Source of the DNA: CAYVDH01 sp964450355
Lineage (GTDB): Bacteria; Bacteroidota; Bacteroidia; NS11-12g; UBA955
NCBI GenBank assembly: GCA_964450355.1
Contig: CAYVDH010000086.1
Coordinates: forward strand, 1-14,094
DNA: 14,094 bases
Direction of reading: 5' to 3'
Below, piece after piece: positions 1 to 6,664 of the stretch (positions are counted from its first letter, which is position 1; each line of letters begins with the position of its first letter). Under the pieces are notes generated by a model. The model was given only the letters and a program-made list of their open reading frames with translations. It was not told the DNA's origin and ran no database searches. The translations under genes and the position numbers were made by a program.

Positions 1-562
1 CGTATTTTGAGTTTGGTTCACTAGGCATTGATTCAATTAATTTTTTTAAATTGTTCAAACCTTCTTCATAATCTTTTCCTACAGCTTTGTCCATTCCACC
101 CATCAGAGTCATGAAAATTCGTGCAATGAATCCGTTTTCGCCATACATTGCCCAAGTAACTTTAGTTTTTCCATTTTCTTCTGATATTTTCATGCTGGCA
201 TTAGAAATAGATTCAAAAGGCTCAACAAATTTAATTTCTTGGGTGAAAGAATCATTTTTAGACATGGTTAAAAAAATCATGGAACCAGTGCCAGCAGCAT
301 CATTACCAACCCAAGAATAGGTGCTTCCTACTTGATTGTCAGGATTAGAAATTGTAACCTTCATGGCTGTATCAAGTTTGTTCCAAGGACTCCAATTTTT
401 GAATTGATTAAAGCTAGAAATGACCGTCCAAACTTTTGTTTTTTCAGCATTAATTTCTATTGATCTGCTTAAATTATATTTACTATCAGTAAATAAGCCA
501 ATGCCCAACAATGCTATAACTAATAACAAAATGAGGGCTAAAAGAATTTTTAAAAAGTTCAT
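1..562 (-). CDS. SRPBCC (polyketide cyclase/START-like) family protein, membrane-anchored, 3' end outside window
   Basis: The gene begins with ATG at 560-562 and stays open for 187 codons to the left edge, so its C-terminus is missing. Residues about 3-23 form one hydrophobic helix (FLKILLALILLLVIALL), which fits an N-terminal membrane anchor or uncleaved signal. Next comes a START/SRPBCC-like pattern: SRSIEINAEKTKVW near residues 29-42, FNQFKNWSPW, a GNDAAGTG turn, a strand pattern around KTKVTW, and a final amphipathic helix (DYEEGLNNLKKLIE) that typically closes the hydrophobic pocket. SRPBCC domains bind hydrophobic ligands, but the ligand here cannot be read from sequence. It lies 73 bp after the WecA-like gene on the same strand. 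A weak -7-like box (TTTATTTG, minus strand, 586-593) precedes it, so it may be the operon's last gene or have its own promoter. Family confidence is good; function is unknown. Confidence 0.8.
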   Translation of the reverse strand, partial: MNFLKILLALILLLVIALLGIGLFTDSKYNLSRSIEINAEKTKVWTVISSFNQFKNWSPWNKLDTAMKVTISNPDNQVGSTYSWVGNDAAGTGSMIFLTMSKNDSFTQEIKFVEPFESISNASMKISEENGKTKVTWAMYGENGFIARIFMTLMGGMDKAVGKDYEEGLNNLKKLIESMPSEPNSKY

Positions 563-635
563 ATAAAAAGTTTGATTAATTGAAGCAAATAAAAGATAAA
601 ATTTCTAAATTAAAAAACTATTAATAATGTAAAAG

Positions 636-1667
636 CTAATCTACATCGTTGTCCCTAAGTCGGATTATACGTTGTTTAGTGTATTTGTTTCTTACAAAAA
701 TATAGGTAGCGCATAACAGAAAAACAAAAATAAACAAAATGCTTAATTGAGCTGATAATTTGCCCTGAAGTGGTAAAAAAATGATGATGATGGAAATAAG
801 GGCTTGAATAGAAGCATACACTATGGATACTTTAACATGTGGATGTTTGCCTACGTGTACTAATTTTTTAAATAGAAAATCGCGATGAGGTACAAAAATA
901 TTCTCTTTTAAAATGAGTTTGTATATTACTGTTAAACCTGTATCTACACCAATGACTGAAAACAATAAAAAATAGGCGATGTTGCCTGTTGTAAAAATTA
1001 AATTTAAAATCAAATAAAAAATGATAAAAGCTATAGCAATACTGCCAACATCGCCAGCAAAAACAATGGCTTTCTTTCGTAGATTAAAAAATAAAAAAAC
1101 AGATACCCCTACAATGAATGTGTAAATTAAGTATGGATTGATGAAATGAAGTGGGTCGCCATCAATGCTGATGGTGTTTTCATTGATCCACCATAAACTA
1201 AGTAAGATTACTAACGAATTTAACCCCAACATGCCATTGATGCCATCAATGAAATTAAATGCATTTAAAACCAATACTCCTAAGATAACACAAGCAATAA
1301 CGATTGGCCATTTTTCAACGTCTAAAAATGCAAAAGGCAATTCTATTGCCAACAATATCAATGCAAAAATTTGGAAAATAAGCCTTACAAAATGCTTTAC
1401 AAATACAATGTCATCAATAAAACTGATAGTACTTACCATGATTAAACCAATGATAAAAAATGAATTTAATGTGTATGGAAATACTAAACAATACATCAAT
1501 AATCCTATTAAATTAAATAAGCCATAACCCGTAATGGTTCTATGTAAATGAGAACTTCGACCTACTGGATGGTCATAAATATTAAATGATTTAGCCATAT
1601 TGATATACAATATAGAAAATAAAATGTAAATAATTGGAGCAATGATGCTGTAATATATTTCTTTCAT
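636..1667 (-). CDS. WecA/MraY-like polyprenyl-phosphate sugar-1-phosphate transferase (glycosyltransferase 4 family)
   Basis: A 343-residue polytopic membrane protein. Family members transfer a sugar-1-phosphate (often GlcNAc-1-P) from a UDP-sugar to undecaprenyl phosphate at the inner membrane, starting a lipid-linked glycan. The family motifs appear in order: DHPVGRSSH (32-40), the Asp pair DD (85-86) followed by RLIFQ, the catalytic-loop motif NAFNFIDGINGM (135-146), GDVGS (205-209), and the last cytoplasmic loop HRDFLFKKL (261-269). The usual P-x-x-GG after the first motif reads T-G-Y-G here, a mild deviation. Several hydrophobic helices alternate with these loops, as expected. Its start lies 8 bp after the acyl-CoA synthetase stop, consistent with cotranscription. 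The exact sugar cannot be assigned; the motifs resemble the WbpL/WecA branch more than MraY, and an MraY role is unlikely because no other cell-wall genes are nearby. Confidence 0.9.
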   Translation of the reverse strand: MKEIYYSIIAPIIYILFSILYINMAKSFNIYDHPVGRSSHLHRTITGYGLFNLIGLLMYCLVFPYTLNSFFIIGLIMVSTISFIDDIVFVKHFVRLIFQIFALILLAIELPFAFLDVEKWPIVIACVILGVLVLNAFNFIDGINGMLGLNSLVILLSLWWINENTISIDGDPLHFINPYLIYTFIVGVSVFLFFNLRKKAIVFAGDVGSIAIAFIIFYLILNLIFTTGNIAYFLLFSVIGVDTGLTVIYKLILKENIFVPHRDFLFKKLVHVGKHPHVKVSIVYASIQALISIIIIFLPLQGKLSAQLSILFIFVFLLCATYIFVRNKYTKQRIIRLRDNDVD

Positions 1668-1675
1668 AGTGAATA

Positions 1676-3583
1676 TTAGCTTCCCAATGGAACTTGAATT
1701 TTATACATGTTGTCTATCCAATGTTTATATTTTTCTTCAATTAATTTTCTTTTTTGTTTTAATGTTACTGTAAGCTCTCCTGTTTCAACAGAAAATGGTT
1801 TTCTTTTAACTACAAATTCTCTGATACGGGAATAATTTGAAAGTTCAGCTGATAATTTTTTAAGGTCTTCTTCAAGCCATTTTTTTATGTTCTCGTCTTC
1901 TATCATTGGCTCTTCTTGTTTGAAAAAATCGTCTTTATATCCAAATATTTTTTTAATTAAATCCTCTTTAGGAACAATGATGGCAGTAATGAATTCCCTT
2001 TTGTCGCCAATGATAAATATTTGTTCTATTTTTTCACTTTGTAAGTAATTATTTTCAACAGGGGTTGGATATACATTTTTACCAAAACTAGTAACCAACA
2101 TGTTTTTTAATCTATCGGTGATTTTAATGTATCCTTTTTCGAATTTGCCAATGTCTCCAGTGTGAAACCATCCATCTTTATCAATTACTATAGCAGTTTC
2201 ACTTGGGTTGTTGTAATAACCAAGCATGATGTTAGGTCCTTTGCATAAAATTTCACCTTCGCCTGATTCAAAATCGGGTTGAAAACTATCGTAAGTCTGA
2301 ACTGTAATTAATTCTTTTGGGTCGATGTTTTGAATTGCTACTTCTTGTCTTGGAGCTACTCTGCCGCTGGTGCCATGCACTTGTCTTTCGTATTCATTGA
2401 CAGAAACAAATGGAGATGTTTCGGTAAGGCCATACCCTTGTTGGCAACGAATCCCAACATTGCCAAAAAATTCGCCAACATGCTGAGGTAGCGCCCCTCC
2501 ACCCGAAACTAATAATTTTAAACGCCCACCTAATTTTGATTTGATTTTACTAAATACTAATTTCTCAGCTATGATGTGTTCAATTTTTAATAAAGGGTTA
2601 ATCCATTGTTTGTTTTCTAATTTTAATCGCACACTTTCGCCTACTTTCAATGACCAATAAAAGATTGATTTACTAATTCCACCTTTTTCATTGGCATTGT
2701 TTCTTATTCTGCTTTCCAATCTTTCCAATAATCTAGGGACACAAGTCATGATGGTAGGTTGAGCTTCTTGAAAATTTTGAGCTATTTTTTCGATGCTTTC
2801 TGCGTAAGCTATTTGGGCTCCAATGTATGTAGGTAAATAATACCCTGCCATGCGTTCGTAAACATGACTCAATGGAAGAAAAGATAAAAATCTGTCGTTC
2901 TTGTTGATGCTTGAACACAATTCCAGAGCGTCATAACAATTGCTCATGAAATTATAATGACTTAACATGGCTCCTTTAGGAACGCCAGTAGTCCCACTGG
3001 TATAAATTAAAGCAGCTAAATCATTTTTCTGTATTTGTTTTACAATGGGTTCAATTTCATGTTTTAGATTTGGCCAAAGCTGTTTTCCTATTTCTTTAAT
3101 TTGAGTAACAGTAATGTATTTGTTTGGGTCTAAATTGGAATGTTCAAAATATAAAAATACTTTTTCGATGCTGTTGCATTGTTCTTCTACTTTTTGAAAT
3201 TTTTTCAATAAAAAGGGTGTCCCTACTAACAAAGCTTTACTTTGACTGTCTTTAATGATAAAGGCAGTTTCGTCTGCTGTCAGTGTTGGAAATATTGAAA
3301 CATTAACAGCTCCAATTTTTTGTAATGCTTGGTCTAAATACAAATATTCAGGACAGTTCTCTAAAACAATGGCTACTTTATCGCCTTTTTTTATGCCAAT
3401 TGAATGCAAGTAAGCCGACCATGTTTCTATATTGTCTAAGGTTTCACCATAACTGATGGATTCGTATTTTGTCCCTTTTTTTTCAAATAAAAAAGGGTGA
3501 TTTGGTTGATGTATTGCCTTCGCAGAATTTAAGAAAAACTCATGTAATGAGTTGAAATTTGGGTCAATTCTCTCTTTAGCCAT
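1676..3583 (-). CDS. Long-chain fatty acid-CoA ligase (AMP-dependent synthetase)
   Basis: 635 residues of the ANL adenylate-forming superfamily, close to the usual length for bacterial long-chain acyl-CoA synthetases. It should activate fatty acids with ATP and CoA through an acyl-AMP intermediate. Visible motifs are the phosphate loop IYTSGTTGVPKG (193-204), SFLPLSHVYER (234-244), the adenine-binding YGLTETSP (384-391), HTGD (474-477), and the hinge region ITDRLKNMLVTSFGKNVYP (488-506). The hinge matches the long-chain subgroup (ITDR-K-x-x-I-V-T-S-x-G-K) rather than acetate-CoA ligases. It starts with ATG 23 bp after the GT2 gene and sits between two glycosyltransferase-type genes, so its acyl-CoA may feed a glycolipid or lipid-modification route; that is inference. 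A possible extra promoter lies just upstream. Chain-length preference is not readable. Confidence 0.93.
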   Translation of the reverse strand: MAKERIDPNFNSLHEFFLNSAKAIHQPNHPFLFEKKGTKYESISYGETLDNIETWSAYLHSIGIKKGDKVAIVLENCPEYLYLDQALQKIGAVNVSIFPTLTADETAFIIKDSQSKALLVGTPFLLKKFQKVEEQCNSIEKVFLYFEHSNLDPNKYITVTQIKEIGKQLWPNLKHEIEPIVKQIQKNDLAALIYTSGTTGVPKGAMLSHYNFMSNCYDALELCSSINKNDRFLSFLPLSHVYERMAGYYLPTYIGAQIAYAESIEKIAQNFQEAQPTIMTCVPRLLERLESRIRNNANEKGGISKSIFYWSLKVGESVRLKLENKQWINPLLKIEHIIAEKLVFSKIKSKLGGRLKLLVSGGGALPQHVGEFFGNVGIRCQQGYGLTETSPFVSVNEYERQVHGTSGRVAPRQEVAIQNIDPKELITVQTYDSFQPDFESGEGEILCKGPNIMLGYYNNPSETAIVIDKDGWFHTGDIGKFEKGYIKITDRLKNMLVTSFGKNVYPTPVENNYLQSEKIEQIFIIGDKREFITAIIVPKEDLIKKIFGYKDDFFKQEEPMIEDENIKKWLEEDLKKLSAELSNYSRIREFVVKRKPFSVETGELTVTLKQKRKLIEEKYKHWIDNMYKIQVPLGS

Positions 3584-3595
3584 AGTTGTTTAAGA

Positions 3596-3606
3596 ATGCG
3601 AATGTA
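3596..3606 (-). promoter_or_regulatory. Possible internal promoter before the acyl-CoA synthetase gene
   Basis: On the minus strand, TACATTCG (3606-3599) differs at one base from the Bacteroidota -7 consensus TAnnTTTG and ends 15 nt before the ATG at 3583. The 16 bases starting there (TACATTCGCATTCTTA) match the start of the DUF4286 promoter (TACATTTGCATTCTTA, 8523-8538) at 15 positions. No clear -33 element was seen. Confidence 0.35.
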
Positions 3607-5547
3607 TTAAAAAAAAACTTTACTTAAAATAAATATATCCTTATTTACGGAATATTTAGAGGCATATATGAAATTTATTTTTTCATTTGATACTTGTTTA
3701 TTATCCAAATGAGAATAGATCAGATTGTTTTCAAAAACAGCATTTGGCAATTTGGGTAATATGTTTATGTTGTTAGATTGGCAATAGCCTACCCATGTTT
3801 TTTGATTCAATAAACAAGGTATTATATTGACTAAAATTTTTAATCTATAAATTTTAGTCAATATTAGTATTGGAAATAAAACAATGAAAATTAAACTAAA
3901 TAAAATATCTAAAATTCTCTTGTAAATTAGTTTGTCACTCAATTGAATTTTAAAATCATAGCTGTAAAACTCTCCTGTTGAATTCTTGTCATTACTCCCA
4001 ATAATGACATTGCTTTGTTCAGGCATTATTTTGTATTTTGTTTTCAAGTTTTTAGTTTTAGACATAGTATTCATAATGTCTTCACTACTTATATCCTTGG
4101 AACAAAATACCAGCTCATTGATTTCGTGTATTTCACATAATGATTCTACATGTTCAAGAGGCCCTAACCAATCATTATCTAAATCGGTGTTTTTAGGGTT
4201 GATATATCCTACTATTTGATAAGATTGTAGATGGTAGCTGAGGATTTTTAATACTTTTTCAGCTTCCTCTTTTGTTCCAACAATGGCAATATTTGAAATT
4301 TGGCTAGATACAGTATCAAAATGTTTGTATTGTATAAAATGAGTTAATAATCTGATGCCAAAAGTTGAAATAAGAGCCCAAGTACAATCCAATACCAACA
4401 ATGCTCTTGAAAATCTTAGATTTTCGGGCAATAAAGCATAAATAGCTACGAGTACTATGGATGAAAAAACAATGCCTCTTGCCAGTTTGTTTAAATTGTA
4501 ATAATATTTATAAGCGCCATAGATGCCAATACCTCCAATAAAAAACAGGATGTAAATAGGGATGTGAAAAATGTAATATTCGCTTGGATAATATCCACCA
4601 ACGACAAATTTATTATAGACTTCCCAGTATTTCATTATGCCAAAACAACCAAGATAAATGATGATAAAGTCCAGTAATGGTTGATATACTTTTTTAAATA
4701 TTCTTACTATTAATGCAATAAATGCTCTAGCAATAATTGCTAATTGAATACAAAATGAAAACCACCACCCTTGATTTTTAGTAAAGTGTTTTTTAGCAAA
4801 AATGGCCATGGCTTGATAAAAGATTTTGACATAATTAACACTTTGTTTTTTTGTGCTTTCGCCTTTGTAGTGAATAATGGTAGTGTCAGATAAATAGTAG
4901 TTTTTATAGCCTGCTTTTTGAATTCTATAACTCAAGTCAATGTCTTCGCCATACATGAAAAAAGCTTCGTCAAAGTAACCTACTTGGTCAAGAACTTTTT
5001 TTCTTATCATCATGAAAGCTCCACTTAAAATGTCCACTTCATGATTGGAGTTTTCACTTAGGTAACTCAAGTGGTATTTGCCAAACTTTTTAGAATTTGG
5101 AAATAGTTTAGATAATCCACTCATTTTATAGAAAGAAACCATAGGAGTGGGCAATCCTCTTTTTGATTCGGGTAAAAATTTTCCTGAACCATCTATCATT
5201 TTTACCCCAATAGCGCCTGCATCTAAATGAGTTGAAAAAAATTGATGACATACTTCAAGTGTGTTTTCACTGACAACCGTATCGGGGTTTAACAACAAAA
5301 CTAAATCACCTTTTGCTATTTTAATTCCTTGATTGTTTGCTTTTCCAAAACCAACATTAACTTTGTTTTCTATCAATACTACTTCCTTGAATTTTGATTT
5401 TACCATTTCACATGAGCCATCTACCGACTGATTATCAATGACAATGATTTCTATTTGTAAATGACCAATGGATTTTATCACAGACAAAATTGTTTGTTCT
5501 AGTAATGCCTTAACATTGTAATTTACTATGATAACTGAAATGTCCAT
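3607..5547 (-). CDS. GT2 glycosyltransferase fused to a polyprenyl-glycosylphosphotransferase-like membrane region
   Basis: 646 residues in two parts. Residues 1-255 form a GT-A fold GT2 domain of the rhamnosyltransferase/WbbL type: ISVIIVNYN (3-11), IVIDNQSVDGS (35-45), NVGFGKANNQG (64-74), LLNPDT (85-90), the acceptor-side segment DILSGAFMMIRK (172-183) and MYGEDIDLSYR (198-208), whose ED is the likely catalytic-base region. Residues about 262-400 contain several membrane helices. Residues 418-510 (IAIVGTKEEAEKVL, then VGYIN) look like the Rossmann-like CoA_binding_3 region found in polyprenyl glycosylphosphotransferases. After YKRILDILFSL (542-552) comes a membrane helix, then KTWVGY (583-588) and LPKLPNAVF, which resemble the end of a sugar-transferase domain, while the central catalytic stretch seems absent. 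I infer an active GT2 with a non-catalytic membrane half. It starts 3 bp after recR, so translation is probably coupled. The acceptor is unknown. Confidence 0.85.
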   Translation of the reverse strand: MDISVIIVNYNVKALLEQTILSVIKSIGHLQIEIIVIDNQSVDGSCEMVKSKFKEVVLIENKVNVGFGKANNQGIKIAKGDLVLLLNPDTVVSENTLEVCHQFFSTHLDAGAIGVKMIDGSGKFLPESKRGLPTPMVSFYKMSGLSKLFPNSKKFGKYHLSYLSENSNHEVDILSGAFMMIRKKVLDQVGYFDEAFFMYGEDIDLSYRIQKAGYKNYYLSDTTIIHYKGESTKKQSVNYVKIFYQAMAIFAKKHFTKNQGWWFSFCIQLAIIARAFIALIVRIFKKVYQPLLDFIIIYLGCFGIMKYWEVYNKFVVGGYYPSEYYIFHIPIYILFFIGGIGIYGAYKYYYNLNKLARGIVFSSIVLVAIYALLPENLRFSRALLVLDCTWALISTFGIRLLTHFIQYKHFDTVSSQISNIAIVGTKEEAEKVLKILSYHLQSYQIVGYINPKNTDLDNDWLGPLEHVESLCEIHEINELVFCSKDISSEDIMNTMSKTKNLKTKYKIMPEQSNVIIGSNDKNSTGEFYSYDFKIQLSDKLIYKRILDILFSLIFIVLFPILILTKIYRLKILVNIIPCLLNQKTWVGYCQSNNINILPKLPNAVFENNLIYSHLDNKQVSNEKINFIYASKYSVNKDIFILSKVFF

Positions 5548-5550
5548 TGT

Positions 5551-6156
5551 TTATAATTGATAAGGAATTCTGTAAGTAATGCTTCTGCCTAATGTGATTT
5601 CATCAGCATATTCAAGTTCTGTTCCCACAGACAACCCTTTACTTAAAGTGCTTATTTTTATTTCATAAGGATTTATTTTTCTGGCTAAATAAAATGTAGT
5701 AGTATCGCCTTCAATGGTAGAATTTAAAGCAATAATGATTTCTTCAAATTTCTCTTCTTGTAATCGTTTTATTAAAGGTTCGATGTTAAGAGCGTCAGGA
5801 CCAATTCCATCAATAGGAGAAATTAATCCACCTAAAACATGATAAATTCCTTTGTATTGAGCAGTGTTTTCTATTGCAATGATGTCTTGAAAATCTTCTA
5901 CTAAACAAATTGTTTTTCTGTCCCTTTGAGGATTTTCACAAATCATGCATATTTCTTTTTCACTGATGTTATAGCAAGTTTTACATTGTTTTAGATTCTT
6001 TTTCAATTGAATAAGAGAATCACTGAGTTTTTCAGTTTCTTCAATAGGACGTTTTAATAAATACAATACCATGCGAAGCGCACTTCTTTTCCCTATTCCT
6101 GGAAATCCTGATAATGCATTTATTGCGTCCTCAATTAAATTTGAATGGTAGTTCAA
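5551..6156 (-). CDS. recR: Recombination mediator protein RecR
   Basis: 201 residues, the standard RecR length. RecR works with RecO and RecF to load RecA onto SSB-coated gapped DNA. Visible parts are the N-terminal helix-hairpin-helix (GFPGIGKRSALR, 17-28), a four-cysteine zinc finger (C58, C61, C70, C73), a Toprim domain starting ICLVEDFQD (83-91) with HVLGGLISPIDGIGPDAL (106-123), and the C-terminal LSVGTELEYADEITLGRS (175-192). The start codon is TTG (6156-6154). It is preferred because the resulting N-terminus (NYHSNLIEDAINALSGFPGIG) has the family's usual spacing before the hairpin, and no in-frame ATG lies before the hairpin. A -7 box ends only 7 nt before this TTG, implying little or no 5' leader. 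It heads the minus-strand operon with the glycosylation genes, to which it has no obvious functional link. Confidence 0.97.
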   Translation of the reverse strand: MNYHSNLIEDAINALSGFPGIGKRSALRMVLYLLKRPIEETEKLSDSLIQLKKNLKQCKTCYNISEKEICMICENPQRDRKTICLVEDFQDIIAIENTAQYKGIYHVLGGLISPIDGIGPDALNIEPLIKRLQEEKFEEIIIALNSTIEGDTTTFYLARKINPYEIKISTLSKGLSVGTELEYADEITLGRSITYRIPYQL

Positions 6157-6163
6157 TTGGCTA

Positions 6164-6196
6164 CAAATTTATTTATTTTAGATTAACCTTTGACAA
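6164..6196 (-). promoter_or_regulatory. recR promoter (Bacteroidota type)
   Basis: Reading the minus strand, TAAATTTG at 6171-6164 matches the Bacteroidota -7 consensus TAnnTTTG exactly. A TTG at 6196-6194, 22 bp upstream, can serve as the -33 element, although that gap is slightly long. Transcription would begin near 6157-6159, at or just before the TTG start codon at 6156. Confidence 0.6.
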
Positions 6197-6221
6197 TTAA
6201 TTTTAGGCGAATTTAATTTTG
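6189..6221 (+). promoter_or_regulatory. apaG upstream promoter (P1)
   Basis: TTTG at 6189-6192 and TAATTTTG at 6214-6221 match the Bacteroidota -33 and -7 consensus with a 21-bp gap. Transcription would begin about 6227-6230, giving a leader of about 50 nt. It physically overlaps the divergent recR promoter, so the two are unlikely to be occupied together. Confidence 0.6.
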
Positions 6222-6241
6222 TAAAAAAAAGTGTTTATTTC

Positions 6242-6271
6242 TTGTAATTATTAAATTAAATCTCATATTTG
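6242..6271 (+). promoter_or_regulatory. Possible second apaG promoter (P2), near-leaderless
   Basis: TTG at 6242-6244 and CATATTTG at 6264-6271 are separated by 19 bp; the -7 box differs from TAnnTTTG at one base. The same CATATTTG box occurs before the last gene of the window. If used, the transcript would begin about 6276-6279, just before the TTG at 6281, and would exclude the TTG at 6269. Confidence 0.4.
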
Positions 6272-6280
6272 CCCCATAAA

Positions 6281-6664
6281 TTGAATAAACAAATAAAAGA
6301 TATAGAAATTATTGTTAAAACCAGCTACAGTGTTGTTCAAAGCAATCCAAGCATCAATGAGTTTTTTTTTGTTTATAATATAGATATAGTTAATCACAGC
6401 GAGAACATAGTCCAACTCTTAAGCCGAAAATGGTGGATCAAAGATGGAATTGGTGAATCGCGTTTTGTGGAAGGCGATGGTGTTGTTGGAGAACAACCTA
6501 TTATTGAGCCTGGAAATTCTCATAATTATTTTTCAGGATGTTTATTAAAAAGTATTTATGGGAATATGAAAGGTACTTACACCTTTATAAACTTAAAAAC
6601 CAAACAAGTATTCGATGTAGATATCAAAGAATTTAATTTTATTTCACCATGGGCAAAAAATTAA
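6281..6664 (+). CDS. apaG: ApaG family protein
   Basis: 127 residues if translation starts at the TTG at 6281 (131 from the alternative TTG at 6269). No ATG is available: an in-frame stop lies at 6257-6259. I prefer 6281 because NKQIKDIEIIVKT gives the usual ApaG spacing before the first strand, and because the TTG at 6269 overlaps a possible -7 box. ApaG is a small fibronectin-III-like beta sandwich. It shows YNIDIVNHSE, VQLLSRKWWIKDG, the conserved glycine loop VEGDGVVGEQP, then PGNSHNYFSGCLL and MKGTYTF. The name comes from the enterobacterial apaG-apaH operon; its molecular role is poorly defined. It overlaps the next gene by 16 bp, so translational coupling is likely. A T9 run lies inside it (6362-6370). 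Confidence 0.92.
   Translation: MNKQIKDIEIIVKTSYSVVQSNPSINEFFFVYNIDIVNHSENIVQLLSRKWWIKDGIGESRFVEGDGVVGEQPIIEPGNSHNYFSGCLLKSIYGNMKGTYTFINLKTKQVFDVDIKEFNFISPWAKN

Noticed and set aside
87..320. Open frame on the plus strand
   Set aside because: It is antisense to the SRPBCC gene, whose frame has clear family pattern; the plus-strand translation has none.
1165..1527. 120-codon open frame on the plus strand
   Set aside because: It lies wholly opposite the WecA-like gene, including its catalytic motif region, and looks like a shadow of AT-rich coding sequence.
3986..4219. 77-codon open frame on the plus strand
   Set aside because: It is antisense to the Rossmann-like part of the GT2 fusion and has no promoter or recognisable motif.
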